Shown here: positions 49,093 to 58,800 of the stretch, one piece after another
Position numbering within the stretch: the stretch's first letter is position 1
Layout of the letters: each line of letters opens with the position of its first letter
Assembly: GCA_030827595.1 (NCBI GenBank)
Contig: JAURED010000002.1
Location: 49,001-113,000, forward strand
DNA from: Burkholderiales bacterium
Lineage (GTDB): Bacteria > Pseudomonadota > Gammaproteobacteria > Burkholderiales > Methylophilaceae
Length of the DNA: 64,000 bases
Direction of reading: 5' to 3'
Translations under genes and position numbers: made by a program
The notes under the pieces: model-generated
Told to the model about the DNA's origin: nothing
Database searches by the model: none
The model's input: the letters and a program-made list of their open reading frames with translations, nothing else

Positions 49093-50223
49093 ATGAATGA
49101 ATTTCTTTATTATTTAGCAGAGCTAAGAAAGAAAAATTTATACAGATATCGAGTAGACCGGGAAGATCAGTGGATTAATTTTTCTGATAATGATTATTTA
49201 GGGCTTAGAAAAAATAAGCTAATTTCAAAGGCGATAAAGCAATCTATCGATCAATACGGGAATGGTTCTGGAGCCTCACATTTAATTTCTGGACACTTTG
49301 TAAGTCATTCAAAAGTAGAAGAAAAAATAGCAGGAATTTTAGGGTTTGAAAAAAGCCTTTTTTTTCACAGTGGATATATTGCCAACGCTGCTTTTTTTAA
49401 AAATTTTTTAAAAAAAGGGGATGAGGTCTTTTTAGACAAATTATGTCATGCCTCAATATATGATGGGGTACTCAGTGCGGATGCAAATTTAATTCGCTAT
49501 CCCCATCTAAATTATCAGTATCTAGAAAAAAAATTAAAAACCAGTAAAGCATCAAAAAAAATTATTGTTACAGATAGTGTCTTTAGTATGGATGGAGATT
49601 GTGCACTACTAAAAGATTTAATAGAGCTATCTGGTCAATATAATGCCTACCTTTTTATTGATGATGCTCATGGATTTGGTGTTTACGGTAATCATGGATT
49701 AGGTCTTATGGAAGAGCAAAACTGCTTAAATTTGAATAAAAGTAGGATCATTCATTTAACAACTTTTGGTAAAGCGGCAGGTGTTTCAGGAGCTGCGCTT
49801 TGTGGCCCAGAACATATTATTGAATTTATCAAACAAAAATCAAGAGAATATATATATACCACAGCAACACCTCCTTATATCGCTGATGGGGTTTTGACTG
49901 CTATAGATTTGATCATACATGGGGGTCACTTAAGGGATCAATTAAAACAAAATATAGTTTATTTTAGAGGTTTAATTCGAAATCAGGATTATCTATGCGA
50001 TGTCCATGGGCCCATTCAGCCGATTATGATTCACAACAACCTTAAAGTCATTACTTATCAAGAAATCCTAAAAGGAATTGGAATCCATGTCGCTGCAGTG
50101 AGGGCACCGACAGTGCCGCTGAATAGTTCAAGGCTGAGGGTCACCATTCGAGCAGATCATACTCAACAGGATATTAGATTATTAGCAAATCAGTTAAATC
50201 ACACTTTAGAAAATGAACATTAA
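49093..50223 (+). CDS. bioF: 8-amino-7-oxononanoate synthase
   Basis: BioF condenses pimeloyl-ACP with alanine. The 376-residue PLP enzyme has NDYLGLRKN, GSGASHLISGHF, DDAHGFGVYGNHG and the PLP lysine in TTFGKAAGVSG. It starts 6 bases after bioB and overlaps bioH by 11 bases. The family length is normal. Confidence 0.96.
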   Translation: MNEFLYYLAELRKKNLYRYRVDREDQWINFSDNDYLGLRKNKLISKAIKQSIDQYGNGSGASHLISGHFVSHSKVEEKIAGILGFEKSLFFHSGYIANAAFFKNFLKKGDEVFLDKLCHASIYDGVLSADANLIRYPHLNYQYLEKKLKTSKASKKIIVTDSVFSMDGDCALLKDLIELSGQYNAYLFIDDAHGFGVYGNHGLGLMEEQNCLNLNKSRIIHLTTFGKAAGVSGAALCGPEHIIEFIKQKSREYIYTTATPPYIADGVLTAIDLIIHGGHLRDQLKQNIVYFRGLIRNQDYLCDVHGPIQPIMIHNNLKVITYQEILKGIGIHVAAVRAPTVPLNSSRLRVTIRADHTQQDIRLLANQLNHTLENEH

Positions 50224-50965
50224 AATTATTGGTGAAGGTTACCCCATAGTCATGTTTCATGGATGGGCAATGAACCTGAGAATTTTTGAACCATTTGTCG
50301 AGTTATTCAATATCAAGAAATATCAATTTATCTTAATTAATCTTCCGGAAATGCATGATGGGATGATTTGGGAGAAGGTTATTGAACAAATTGATTGTTT
50401 ATTAAAAAAAAAATCTATAAAAGAATTCGATCTTTTTGGTTGGTCGCTCGGTGGTCAGATTGCCATTGAAATTTATCTAAAAAATAAAAAAAAAGTGAAT
50501 CAACTTTATTTGGTAGCATCCACTCCACAATTTGTTAACTCAGAACAATGGAAATTGGGCCTAGACAAGAATATTTTTGATAATTTTTCTAATGGAATCT
50601 TATCAGATTCAAAAAAAACACTTAATAAATTTTTTAATCTTCAACTGATAGGGCAAGAAAATAGAAAAGATCTCCTGCATTTTTTGGATTCAAATATATC
50701 TAAAGAGAAAATAAATATCTCGTCTCTGCATAATTATTTAAAACACATGGAGATGAAAAATTATCATGACTCTTTTAAACAGATTTCTTGTCAAGTAAAT
50801 TTGATAAGTGGTAAGAAGGATAAAATCGTTCCCATAGAATCCCAATATGAATTATTAAAGATGGTTAAAAATAAAAGACATTTATTCATTGGCGAAGCTT
50901 CTCATATTCCTTTTTTATCTCATGCAGAGGAATGTAAAAGCTTTATGATGAAAAATTATGAATAA
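50213..50965 (+). CDS. bioH: Pimeloyl-ACP methyl ester carboxylesterase
   Basis: BioH removes the methyl group from pimeloyl-ACP methyl ester, ending the BioC-BioH route. The 250-residue alpha/beta hydrolase has an oxyanion segment FHGWAMN, the nucleophile in FGWSLGGQ, the Asp in SGKKDKIVP and the His in GEASHIPFLSH. The start overlaps bioF and the end overlaps bioC by 8 bases. Confidence 0.93.
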   Translation: MNIKIIGEGYPIVMFHGWAMNLRIFEPFVELFNIKKYQFILINLPEMHDGMIWEKVIEQIDCLLKKKSIKEFDLFGWSLGGQIAIEIYLKNKKKVNQLYLVASTPQFVNSEQWKLGLDKNIFDNFSNGILSDSKKTLNKFFNLQLIGQENRKDLLHFLDSNISKEKINISSLHNYLKHMEMKNYHDSFKQISCQVNLISGKKDKIVPIESQYELLKMVKNKRHLFIGEASHIPFLSHAEECKSFMMKNYE

Positions 50966-51782
50966 ACAAAAAAAAATAAAAGACTTTAACCGCGCAGCTA
51001 ATGTTTATGACAAAAATGCTGTCATGCAGCATCAGATTGCTGAGGATCTAATTGATCGATTAAGGTTTATAAAAATTAAACCAAAGAAAATTCTTGACCT
51101 TGGATCTGGAACTGGTGTTACCTCAAAAAAATTAATTGATTTATATCCCGATGCAGAAATTTATGAAATTGATATTGCAATTGAAATGCTAAAAAAATCT
51201 AAGTCTAACAATACAACCATAAGATCCTTTTTTAAAAGAAATAATATTACATACATTAACGCGGACATGGATTTAATCCCATTTGATCAGCAATCATTTG
51301 ATTTAGTAATCTCATCGAGCTCTATTCAATGGTCATCAAATATAAATAATCTATTTGAAAATATTTTTTCACTGTTAAGACCTGAGGGTTTGCTTATCTT
51401 TTCTACCTTCTTAAAAAATACCCTTTCAGAGTTACAATCCTTTACTGGTTCAAAACTAACAAATGAATTTTTTAGTATTCAAGAATATGCTCAAATGCTA
51501 ATTTCTAATGAATTCTATGATCCTGTTTTAATGAAAGATGAGTTTAGAATAGAGTATAGCGATGCTTTAAGTGCGCTGCGTGATTTAAAAAAGATTGGTG
51601 TTAGTAAATCTATTGATGATCATAAAGGGTTACGATCACATCAATTTTTGCATAATTTAATTCAGCATATGGACCAATATAAAATTGATAATAAAAACTA
51701 TTTAACCTATGAAGTTTTGTTTGCACACGCCTGGAAATTAAATAATAGTCAGGAAAAATCAATAAATTTTATTAAATCATGA
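50958..51782 (+). CDS. bioC: Malonyl-ACP O-methyltransferase
   Basis: BioC methylates the malonyl group to let the fatty acid system build pimelate. The 274-residue class I methyltransferase has FNRAANVYDKNAVMQ at the N-terminus, the AdoMet motif ILDLGSGTGVTS, and SSSIQWSSNINNLF, typical of BioC. It overlaps bioD by 4 bases. Confidence 0.94.
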   Translation: MNKQKKIKDFNRAANVYDKNAVMQHQIAEDLIDRLRFIKIKPKKILDLGSGTGVTSKKLIDLYPDAEIYEIDIAIEMLKKSKSNNTTIRSFFKRNNITYINADMDLIPFDQQSFDLVISSSSIQWSSNINNLFENIFSLLRPEGLLIFSTFLKNTLSELQSFTGSKLTNEFFSIQEYAQMLISNEFYDPVLMKDEFRIEYSDALSALRDLKKIGVSKSIDDHKGLRSHQFLHNLIQHMDQYKIDNKNYLTYEVLFAHAWKLNNSQEKSINFIKS

Positions 51783-52447
51783 GTAAATATTTTATAACAG
51801 GTACGGGTACTGATATTGGAAAAACTTTTGTTACTAGCTTATTGGTAAAAAATTTGGGGCAAAAAAATAAAATGATTGGAATTAAACCAATTGCTGCAGG
51901 AATAGAAGTTGATCATTCATTAAATAACGATGTGACATCATTATTGAAATCTTCAAATAGTTTATTAACGGGAGAAGATATTAATTTTTACACATTTAAA
52001 AAAGCTGTATCACCGCATATTGGTGCTGAAGAGGAAAAAGTAAATGTTGATTTTGAGTTTATTAAAAATAAGATTGATGTATTAGCTGACCAATTTGATC
52101 ACATATTGATTGAAGGGGTAGGGGGGCTTATGTCACCTGTTGATAATTCGCGAACCAATCTTGATTTAATTAAATACCTTCATGTCCCAGTAATTCTTAT
52201 TGTGGGACTTAAGTTGGGCTGTATCAATGAAGCTTTACTCACTCTTGAGGCATTGCAATCTCATAATATTCAGATTAAAGGTTGGATTGCAAATGAGGTT
52301 GATTCAAAAATGCTTGAAATTAACAAAAATATTGAATATCTGAAAAAGAATATAGATTGCCCCTTGATTGAAATAATTCAGCATCAATCAAAACAAACAA
52401 AAGCACCTCGTTTTGAGGGATTTAAAAAACTAATCAACACCATATAA
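51779..52447 (+). CDS. bioD: Dethiobiotin synthetase
   Basis: BioD closes the ureido ring of dethiobiotin. The 222-residue P-loop enzyme shows ITGTGTDIGKTFVTS, KPIAAGIE, LIEGVGGLMSPVD and GLKLGCINEALLT. It ends the operon and overlaps the convergent nadD by 18 bases. bioA is not in the window, so 7,8-diaminononanoate must be made by a gene elsewhere. Confidence 0.95.
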   Translation: MSKYFITGTGTDIGKTFVTSLLVKNLGQKNKMIGIKPIAAGIEVDHSLNNDVTSLLKSSNSLLTGEDINFYTFKKAVSPHIGAEEEKVNVDFEFIKNKIDVLADQFDHILIEGVGGLMSPVDNSRTNLDLIKYLHVPVILIVGLKLGCINEALLTLEALQSHNIQIKGWIANEVDSKMLEINKNIEYLKKNIDCPLIEIIQHQSKQTKAPRFEGFKKLINTI

Positions 52448-53056
52448 GTTAAATTCGAGAATATAATCAAGAATTTTTTTATTCAGGTGCTTCCTACATT
52501 CTGCAAGCTCACGGTTTTGTAAATACATTTTAATTTCTGAGGAGGAGGTATTGTAACCTCGTCCTTGATGATAATAGATCAGTTGATTTGCTGATGTGAT
52601 AAATTTTTTGAAATCATTTTCAATAGTAAATTTTTCTGATTGTATAAAATTGAAAAAATTCTTTGAATTTGAACCACGATTGATAACAAGAATTTTGATT
52701 TTATTTAATAATTGATGCCAATCTTTCCATTTCTTAAATTGATAAAAAGAATCCTCTCCCATAACAAAGCATATTTTTGGATATTCTTTTAAAAAATGAT
52801 CAATTGAATCTATGGTGTATGAGGGGTTATCCATACTCAATATTTCATAGTTGCTGATTTCAACCCCTGTAACTGCTAAATTAATCATGTGAATGCGATG
52901 ATTAGAGGGTGTAAGTTTTTTATTAAAAACTGAATTCCCGGTTGGAAGAAGTATAATTTTTTTAAATCCTAAGACTTTAAGTTCGTCAAGGATGTATTGA
53001 TGGCCATGATGAAAAGGATCAAAAGCACCTCCATATAAGGCAACGTAATCCTCCAT
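52430..53056 (-). CDS. nadD: Nicotinate-nucleotide adenylyltransferase
   Basis: NadD adenylylates nicotinate mononucleotide in NAD synthesis. The 208-residue protein has the nucleotidyl-transferase start YGGAFDPFHHGHQYI, then FVMGEDSFYQFKKW and the C-terminal TSSSEIKMYLQN (a variant of the ISSTxIR motif). The ATG shares one base with the proA stop (TAATG). Last gene of the leftward run starting at lptD. Confidence 0.94.
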   Translation of the reverse strand: MEDYVALYGGAFDPFHHGHQYILDELKVLGFKKIILLPTGNSVFNKKLTPSNHRIHMINLAVTGVEISNYEILSMDNPSYTIDSIDHFLKEYPKICFVMGEDSFYQFKKWKDWHQLLNKIKILVINRGSNSKNFFNFIQSEKFTIENDFKKFITSANQLIYYHQGRGYNTSSSEIKMYLQNRELAECRKHLNKKILDYILEFNLYGVD

Positions 53057-54306
53057 TAACTTCTTAACTGACCCTCACCAAATACAACATATTTTTCTGA
53101 GGTTAAGCCTTCTAGTCCAACAGGGCCTCGAGCATGAAATTTGTCTGTTGAGATTCCTACCTCAGCTCCTAGCCCATACTCAAAACCGTCTGCAAAGCGA
53201 GTTGATGCATTTACCATGACCGATGATGAATCTATCATTTTTATAAACTCTTGAGCATGAGAATAGTTTTCAGTAATAATCGCTTCTGTATGCTTTGAGG
53301 AGTGCTGATTGATAAAGCTGATTGCTATTTTTAGCGAGGACACAATTTTAATGGAAATGATTGGCGCTAAATATTCCTCATAAAAATCTTCTTTAGAAGC
53401 CTTCTTGATGAATGGTAGGATTGATAATGTTTCATTACAACCCCTCATTTCAACACCATGTTTGTTAAATATTTTTGAAATTTTGGGTAAGAAAAGACTC
53501 GCTATGTTTTTATGAACAATCAATGATTCCAGAGTATTGCACGTTCCGTATCTTTGTGTTTTGGCATTTTCAACGATTCTTAATGCCATTGGCATTGATG
53601 CGAATTCATCCACAAAAATATGACAATTTCCATCAAGATGTTTAATAACAGGAATCTTTGCATTATCACTGATATTCTTGATGAGGCCTTTACCTCCTCT
53701 TGGAATAATCACATCAATGTAATCTTTGGCAGTAATAAGCTGTTGAACTAGATCACGATTCGTATCATTAATGACCTGGACACAATTTTTTGGAAGTCCT
53801 GATATCTCGAGTGACTTTGTAATTATATTGGCAAGATATAAATTAGAGTTGATAGCTTCTGAGCCGCCGCGGAGAATTAAACAATTTCCAGATTTTACTG
53901 CCAAGGCAGCAGCATCGATGGTGACATTAGGCCTTGATTCGTAAATCATTAAGATAGTACCAAGAGGGACACGCATTTTCCCAATTTTAAGACCATTTGG
54001 CCTAACTTGGATATTTTCAATATTTCCAATTGGGTCACTCAATGATTGAATATTTCTCAAGCCTTCACACATGGATTCGATTGTTTTCTTGTTAATTCTA
54101 AGCCGATCAACAAATGCCGCATCCTGTTTATTTTTGATGGCGGCTTTTAGGTCTTTTTGATTTTCTTTTATGATCAGACTACTGTTTTTATTTAACAAAA
54201 GTTCTAAATTTTTTAAAAAAATATCTTTCTGGACTGAATTGGCACCAGATATTAATGCGGAAGATTGCTTTGCATTTTCCAGCACATTTTTGATGTATTT
54301 ATTCAT
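53056..54306 (-). CDS. proA: Gamma-glutamyl phosphate reductase
   Basis: ProA reduces glutamyl phosphate in proline synthesis. The 416-residue aldehyde-dehydrogenase-like enzyme has MIYESRPNVTIDAAALA, LRGGSEA, VIPRGGKGL and the catalytic Cys in QRYGTCNTLESL, with ARGPVGLEGLTS near the end. Its partner proB is 25 kb away. It overlaps holA by 8 bases and follows it, a common betaproteobacterial order. Confidence 0.96.
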   Translation of the reverse strand: MNKYIKNVLENAKQSSALISGANSVQKDIFLKNLELLLNKNSSLIIKENQKDLKAAIKNKQDAAFVDRLRINKKTIESMCEGLRNIQSLSDPIGNIENIQVRPNGLKIGKMRVPLGTILMIYESRPNVTIDAAALAVKSGNCLILRGGSEAINSNLYLANIITKSLEISGLPKNCVQVINDTNRDLVQQLITAKDYIDVIIPRGGKGLIKNISDNAKIPVIKHLDGNCHIFVDEFASMPMALRIVENAKTQRYGTCNTLESLIVHKNIASLFLPKISKIFNKHGVEMRGCNETLSILPFIKKASKEDFYEEYLAPIISIKIVSSLKIAISFINQHSSKHTEAIITENYSHAQEFIKMIDSSSVMVNASTRFADGFEYGLGAEVGISTDKFHARGPVGLEGLTSEKYVVFGEGQLRS

Positions 54307-55228
54307 GATGAACTAATTTATGAGTCAAGATCATTATTTTTTTAATTTCAGTTACAGGATTAGTTTGCATATCCTGTCCTTTACTTATTTTATCAATAGT
54401 GTGAATCTTTTGGAGTATTTTCTGAATTAATTGCTCATTTATTTTTTGGGATAATTTCTTACAATAGACTGACATATCACCAAACAGCCTCAGGCTTTTA
54501 AGGTCAATATTTGGGTTTAGCTTGTGGCGAAAAACAGACTTATAAAACCAGAATAAAAGACTATTAAATTGTATGGGGTCATTTCCAGATTCAAAAAAAC
54601 GATTTATTTTTTTTATAAAATCTGACTTTGATCCTGAAAATATGGCTGTAATAAGATCAAAACTGTTATATATAGATTGATCATTTATTTGATTTTTGTA
54701 ATCCGGTGTTATCGATTTAATTTTTAGATAGTTATGAAGAAATAAATAATTATTTGAAGAAATAATTTCTAATGACTGAACTTCATCATTTGATAATTTC
54801 AATTGATCTCTTTGGTTTAGATAACAAATATATTTTGATAATTCATAAATTTTTAAAGTAGCATCAATACAAGTTGAATAATTATTCAGAGGTAATTTCA
54901 TAGTCAATTTACCTTTTGGAACTTTTATAATAAATATATTTTCACTCGTATTAGTATTAAGAAGCTCCGAGAAACTTAAAATATTTTTATCATTTTTTTG
55001 GTTAATTACTAAAAGTGACCTGTCTCCAAAAAGATTTGCCTCAAGGTAAGTATTTAAATCTTTATGAATATTATCTTCATCAAGATGGATTATGGGGGCT
55101 TGGGGAATAAGAGTATTTTTAATATAGTGAATTAAATCATTCACGATAACATCATCATCGAACTGAATAAAAAAATATTGAACACTTTGAATATTAACTT
55201 GATTGACATCAAATATTCTTAAGTTCAT
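54299..55228 (-). CDS. holA: DNA polymerase III delta subunit
   Basis: HolA opens the beta clamp in the clamp loader. The 309-residue protein is divergent, but the layout fits: an N-terminal beta-binding region (about 15-50, YFFIQFDDDVIVNDLIHYI), LVINQKNDKN, and a helical C-terminal collar. The lptE-holA coupling (4-base overlap) and the leuS-lptE-holA-proA-nadD order are diagnostic. It is the least conserved member of the cluster. Confidence 0.87.
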   Translation of the reverse strand: MNLRIFDVNQVNIQSVQYFFIQFDDDVIVNDLIHYIKNTLIPQAPIIHLDEDNIHKDLNTYLEANLFGDRSLLVINQKNDKNILSFSELLNTNTSENIFIIKVPKGKLTMKLPLNNYSTCIDATLKIYELSKYICYLNQRDQLKLSNDEVQSLEIISSNNYLFLHNYLKIKSITPDYKNQINDQSIYNSFDLITAIFSGSKSDFIKKINRFFESGNDPIQFNSLLFWFYKSVFRHKLNPNIDLKSLRLFGDMSVYCKKLSQKINEQLIQKILQKIHTIDKISKGQDMQTNPVTEIKKIMILTHKLVHHE

Positions 55229-55701
55229 TTATCTAGATTATTTATTTCAGTGATGATTGATCTCGAGATTTGTTCCACCATCGAGTCTTTTAAAATTGAC
55301 TCTTCTGCAGCAGCAGCATTATATAGTGCAGGGTCGTAAGTATATTCTCGAATGGCTTCTAATTTTCGCTCATTCGACCATTTATCTTTTGTTTTGATTC
55401 GATATGATACCGTTTGGATCAATTCAAATTCACCAACTTGACCATTTCCAGCTAGAGATAAAATTCTTTTATTAAAATTATTTTCTAAGATTTCAATTAC
55501 CAGCTCACCATTTCCACCTTTTTCCTCAGTAATGTTTCCATAAGAAAATTGTTTCTTTATATTTTTTGAAATAGGTGATGAATCCCCAATGATAGAGTAG
55601 GATTCATAATTTAGTGAGATAGGTTTTCTTAATTGAAAGCCGCACGAAATTTGTAAACTACAAATAATAAAAAAGACGACTATAAATTTATTTTTACTCA
55701 T
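55225..55701 (-). CDS. lptE: LPS-assembly lipoprotein LptE
   Basis: LptE plugs the LptD barrel and helps place LPS in the outer membrane. The 158-residue lipoprotein has a signal peptide ending ISCGFQLRKP (Cys about residue 20), and CGFQLR is the family signature. The later AAAAEESILKDSMVEQISRS is likewise typical. It is coupled to leuS and holA by 4-base overlaps. lptD is in the same gene run. Confidence 0.92.
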   Translation of the reverse strand: MSKNKFIVVFFIICSLQISCGFQLRKPISLNYESYSIIGDSSPISKNIKKQFSYGNITEEKGGNGELVIEILENNFNKRILSLAGNGQVGEFELIQTVSYRIKTKDKWSNERKLEAIREYTYDPALYNAAAAEESILKDSMVEQISRSIITEINNLDK

Positions 55702-58118
55702 ATCACAATATTTAATATTTTATTTTTTATGAAAATTATTTTTTTGACTTCATTTTTATTGTTAATAAATCTTAACACTTTTTCACTTTCAAAGGCTTTT
55801 TCTTCGATGATGCTTTGCGGGGTATCGGTATCTATTTCTAAATTATCTCTGACCTTACCATTAATTTGTATGACTATAGTTTGTTTCTTCCTTATAAGTG
55901 CCTGTTTGTCTACTTTTGGCCAATTTTCTTTTTTTATGTCCTCATTTGTGAGTGCTCTAAAAACATACTCACAAAAATGAGGTACAAATGGAGATAGCAT
56001 AATTAATAATTTTTTATAACCAAAATAGACATCTGGTATATTTTTTTCAGAATTAATTGTGGATACATAATTCACAAATTCCATCATGCTGGCAATAGCA
56101 GTATTAAAACTCTGTCTCCTATCAATATCATCAGTGACTTTTTCAATCGTTTTGTTTAATTGATAGGTAAATTCTTCATTTTGAGAAGTTTCTTCACTCA
56201 GTTTTTTTATATTTTGCCGCTTTAAAAGATCGTTAAATTTATATATTTGTGTATAAATTTTCTTTAAAAACCTATGCGATCCTTCAATGCCTTGATCAGA
56301 CCATTCAAGACTTTGGTCGGCAGGGGCTGCAAACATGATAAATAACCTAGCTGTATCAGCTCCATATTTGTCAATTAAATCACCTGGGTCTACCGTATTC
56401 CCCTTAGATTTAGACATTTTTGATCCATCTTTTAGCACCATGCCCTGGGTTAATAAGTTATCAAATGGCTCAGAAATTTTTATCAAGCCTATATCTCTTA
56501 GCAACTTGGTAAAAAATCGCGCGTATAAAAGATGAAGAATGGCATGCTCTATTCCTCCAATGTATTGATCAACAGGCAGCCAATAATTAACTTCATCATT
56601 CAACATTTGTTTATTTTCGTCAGGACAGGCATATCTTGCAAAATACCAAGAAGATTCAACGAAAGTATCCATCGTGTCTGTTTCTCTTTTGGCATTTCTC
56701 CCACATTCTGGACATTTGCAATTAATAAATGACTCTTCAGTTTTGATGGATTGATTTTCGAAGTCAAATTTATTTTTTTTGGGGAGTAGAACCGGTAAAT
56801 TTGTTTCACTTTCGCAGACCTCTCCACAATTGCTGCAATGGATAATCGGGATTGGACACCCCCAGTACCTCTGCCTTGAGATTCCCCAATCTCTAAGTCT
56901 AAACTTGGTTTGTTTCTCGGCTAAATTATTTTTTGAAAGCTCTAAACCAATTTGATCAATTGCATCGTCACTGGATAGACTATTGAAGCGGTCAGAATTT
57001 ATTAAAAATCCTTTTTCTGAGGAGCATTCATTATTCGATTCAATAACTTTTTTGATAGGAATCGAATATTTGTTAGCAAATTCATAGTCTCTTTCGTCAT
57101 GTGCTGGAACCGCCATGATGGCTCCTTCACCATAAGCCATCAATACATAATTACTAATCCAGATTGGAATTAATTCATTATTAATGGGATTTAAAGCATG
57201 GAGTCCAGTAAAGATTCCTTTTTTTTCAGCTTTGGCTTGATCGGCAGTGGATACCCCAGTTTTTTTAATTGAATCTATGAAATTTTGAATTTCCTCATTT
57301 TCAAGGCTTAATTTTTTTGAAATGGGATGATCTGGAGCGAGTGCTAGAAAGGTTACGCCACAAATGGTATCTAGCCTTGTCGTAAAAACAGATATTTTTT
57401 CGAACTCTTTTTGTTGAAAATCTACTTTAAATCCAAAACTTTTACCAATCCAATTTTTTTGCATTAAAGTAACTTGCGACGGCCAGTTATTCAGATTTTC
57501 AAGTTCTTTATCAAGCTCTTCCGCATAGTCTGTGATTTTAAAAAAATATTGAGGTATCTCCTTCTGCTCCACCAGAGCACCAGATCTCCAGCCCCTTCCA
57601 TCAATAACTTGTTCATTTGCCAATACGGTTTGATCAATCGGGTCCCAATTAACGGTGGATGTTTTCTTATATATCAATCCTTTTTTAAATAACTGAATAA
57701 AGAACCATTGTTCCCACTTGTAATAACTTGGATCACAGGTTGCAATTTCTCGCCCCCAATCTAAAGATAAGCCTAATGAGTTCAATTGTGATTTCATAGA
57801 GCTTATATTTCCATAGGTCCATTCATCAGGTAGTGTTTGATTTTGGATAGCTGCATTTTCAGCAGGAAGCCCAAAAGCATCCCAGCCCATGGGCTGCATT
57901 ACATTAAAACCATTCAGTCTTTTAAAGCGAGATATAACATCTCCAATCGTATAATTTCGAACATGGCCCATATGTAATTTACCACTTGGGTATGGAAACA
58001 TAGAGAGAACATAATATTTTTTTTTATTTAGATCTTTTTTTGATGAAAATAAATCATTTTTTTGCCAATCAGATTGGCAATTTCTCTCAATATTTTTGAA
58101 ATCATAATTTTCATTCAT
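55698..58118 (-). CDS. leuS: Leucyl-tRNA synthetase
   Basis: An 806-residue class I synthetase, about 50 residues shorter than the E. coli enzyme but with all domains: YPSGKLHMGHVRNYTIGD (HIGH), an editing domain, zinc-type cysteines in CSNCGEVC and [22 protein letters not shown], and an anticodon domain ending in IQINGKVRDNL. The editing-site stretch reads TTRLDTICGVTF, where most homologues have TTRPDT. It follows adk by 4 bases. Confidence 0.96.
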   Translation of the reverse strand: MNENYDFKNIERNCQSDWQKNDLFSSKKDLNKKKYYVLSMFPYPSGKLHMGHVRNYTIGDVISRFKRLNGFNVMQPMGWDAFGLPAENAAIQNQTLPDEWTYGNISSMKSQLNSLGLSLDWGREIATCDPSYYKWEQWFFIQLFKKGLIYKKTSTVNWDPIDQTVLANEQVIDGRGWRSGALVEQKEIPQYFFKITDYAEELDKELENLNNWPSQVTLMQKNWIGKSFGFKVDFQQKEFEKISVFTTRLDTICGVTFLALAPDHPISKKLSLENEEIQNFIDSIKKTGVSTADQAKAEKKGIFTGLHALNPINNELIPIWISNYVLMAYGEGAIMAVPAHDERDYEFANKYSIPIKKVIESNNECSSEKGFLINSDRFNSLSSDDAIDQIGLELSKNNLAEKQTKFRLRDWGISRQRYWGCPIPIIHCSNCGEVCESETNLPVLLPKKNKFDFENQSIKTEESFINCKCPECGRNAKRETDTMDTFVESSWYFARYACPDENKQMLNDEVNYWLPVDQYIGGIEHAILHLLYARFFTKLLRDIGLIKISEPFDNLLTQGMVLKDGSKMSKSKGNTVDPGDLIDKYGADTARLFIMFAAPADQSLEWSDQGIEGSHRFLKKIYTQIYKFNDLLKRQNIKKLSEETSQNEEFTYQLNKTIEKVTDDIDRRQSFNTAIASMMEFVNYVSTINSEKNIPDVYFGYKKLLIMLSPFVPHFCEYVFRALTNEDIKKENWPKVDKQALIRKKQTIVIQINGKVRDNLEIDTDTPQSIIEEKAFESEKVLRFINNKNEVKKIIFIKNKILNIVI

Positions 58119-58122
58119 AATT

Positions 58123-58767
58123 TTAAGTAATAGACTTTCTTAATAAAATATTTATTGAGTCGATATTTGCTGTTCCATCAATACTGATAAAGTTTAATTC
58201 TTGAGTTGCTGATTTTTCCTGGTAGAAACTAATTAATGGTTTTGTTGATTTATGATAATTTGCTAATCTACTAATCACGGTCTCTTCTTTATCATCATCT
58301 CTAATGATAAGTTCCTCGTTGGTTATGTCATCCTTATTCGCATTTTTTGGTGGGTTAAATTGCACATGATATGTTCTTCCTGAAGCAGGATGAACTCTTC
58401 TTCCTGAAAGTCTTTCAATAATAACTTTGTCTGGAACCTCTATAGCCACAACATAATTTATTTTTACTTGTGCTTCATCAAGAGCCTTGGCCTGACTTAA
58501 TGTTCTGGGAAATCCATCGAGCATAAAACCTTGAGAGCAATCCTCTTGGATTATTCGCTGCTTTACTAAATCAATAATAAGGTTATCGGGAACAAGTTCA
58601 CCACGATCCATAAATGATTTTGCTTTTAATCCAAGATCTGATTTGTTTTGTACAGCCTCTCTTAGCATGTCTCCAGTGGATATTTGGGGAATGCCAAACT
58701 GTTTATTTAGGAACGCAGCTTGAGTCCCCTTGCCAGCTCCTGGAGCTCCTAGAAGTAAAATATTCAT
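58123..58767 (-). CDS. adk: Adenylate kinase
   Basis: Adk balances AMP, ADP and ATP. The 214-residue long-form enzyme has the P-loop [33 protein letters not shown], and a LID domain ([13 protein letters not shown]) without zinc cysteines. The length matches E. coli Adk. It lies 33 bases downstream of rsmA on the same strand. Confidence 0.97.
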   Translation of the reverse strand: MNILLLGAPGAGKGTQAAFLNKQFGIPQISTGDMLREAVQNKSDLGLKAKSFMDRGELVPDNLIIDLVKQRIIQEDCSQGFMLDGFPRTLSQAKALDEAQVKINYVVAIEVPDKVIIERLSGRRVHPASGRTYHVQFNPPKNANKDDITNEELIIRDDDKEETVISRLANYHKSTKPLISFYQEKSATQELNFISIDGTANIDSINILLRKSIT

Positions 58768-58800
58768 AAATATTCCTAAATTGCAAAAGTCATCATTATA

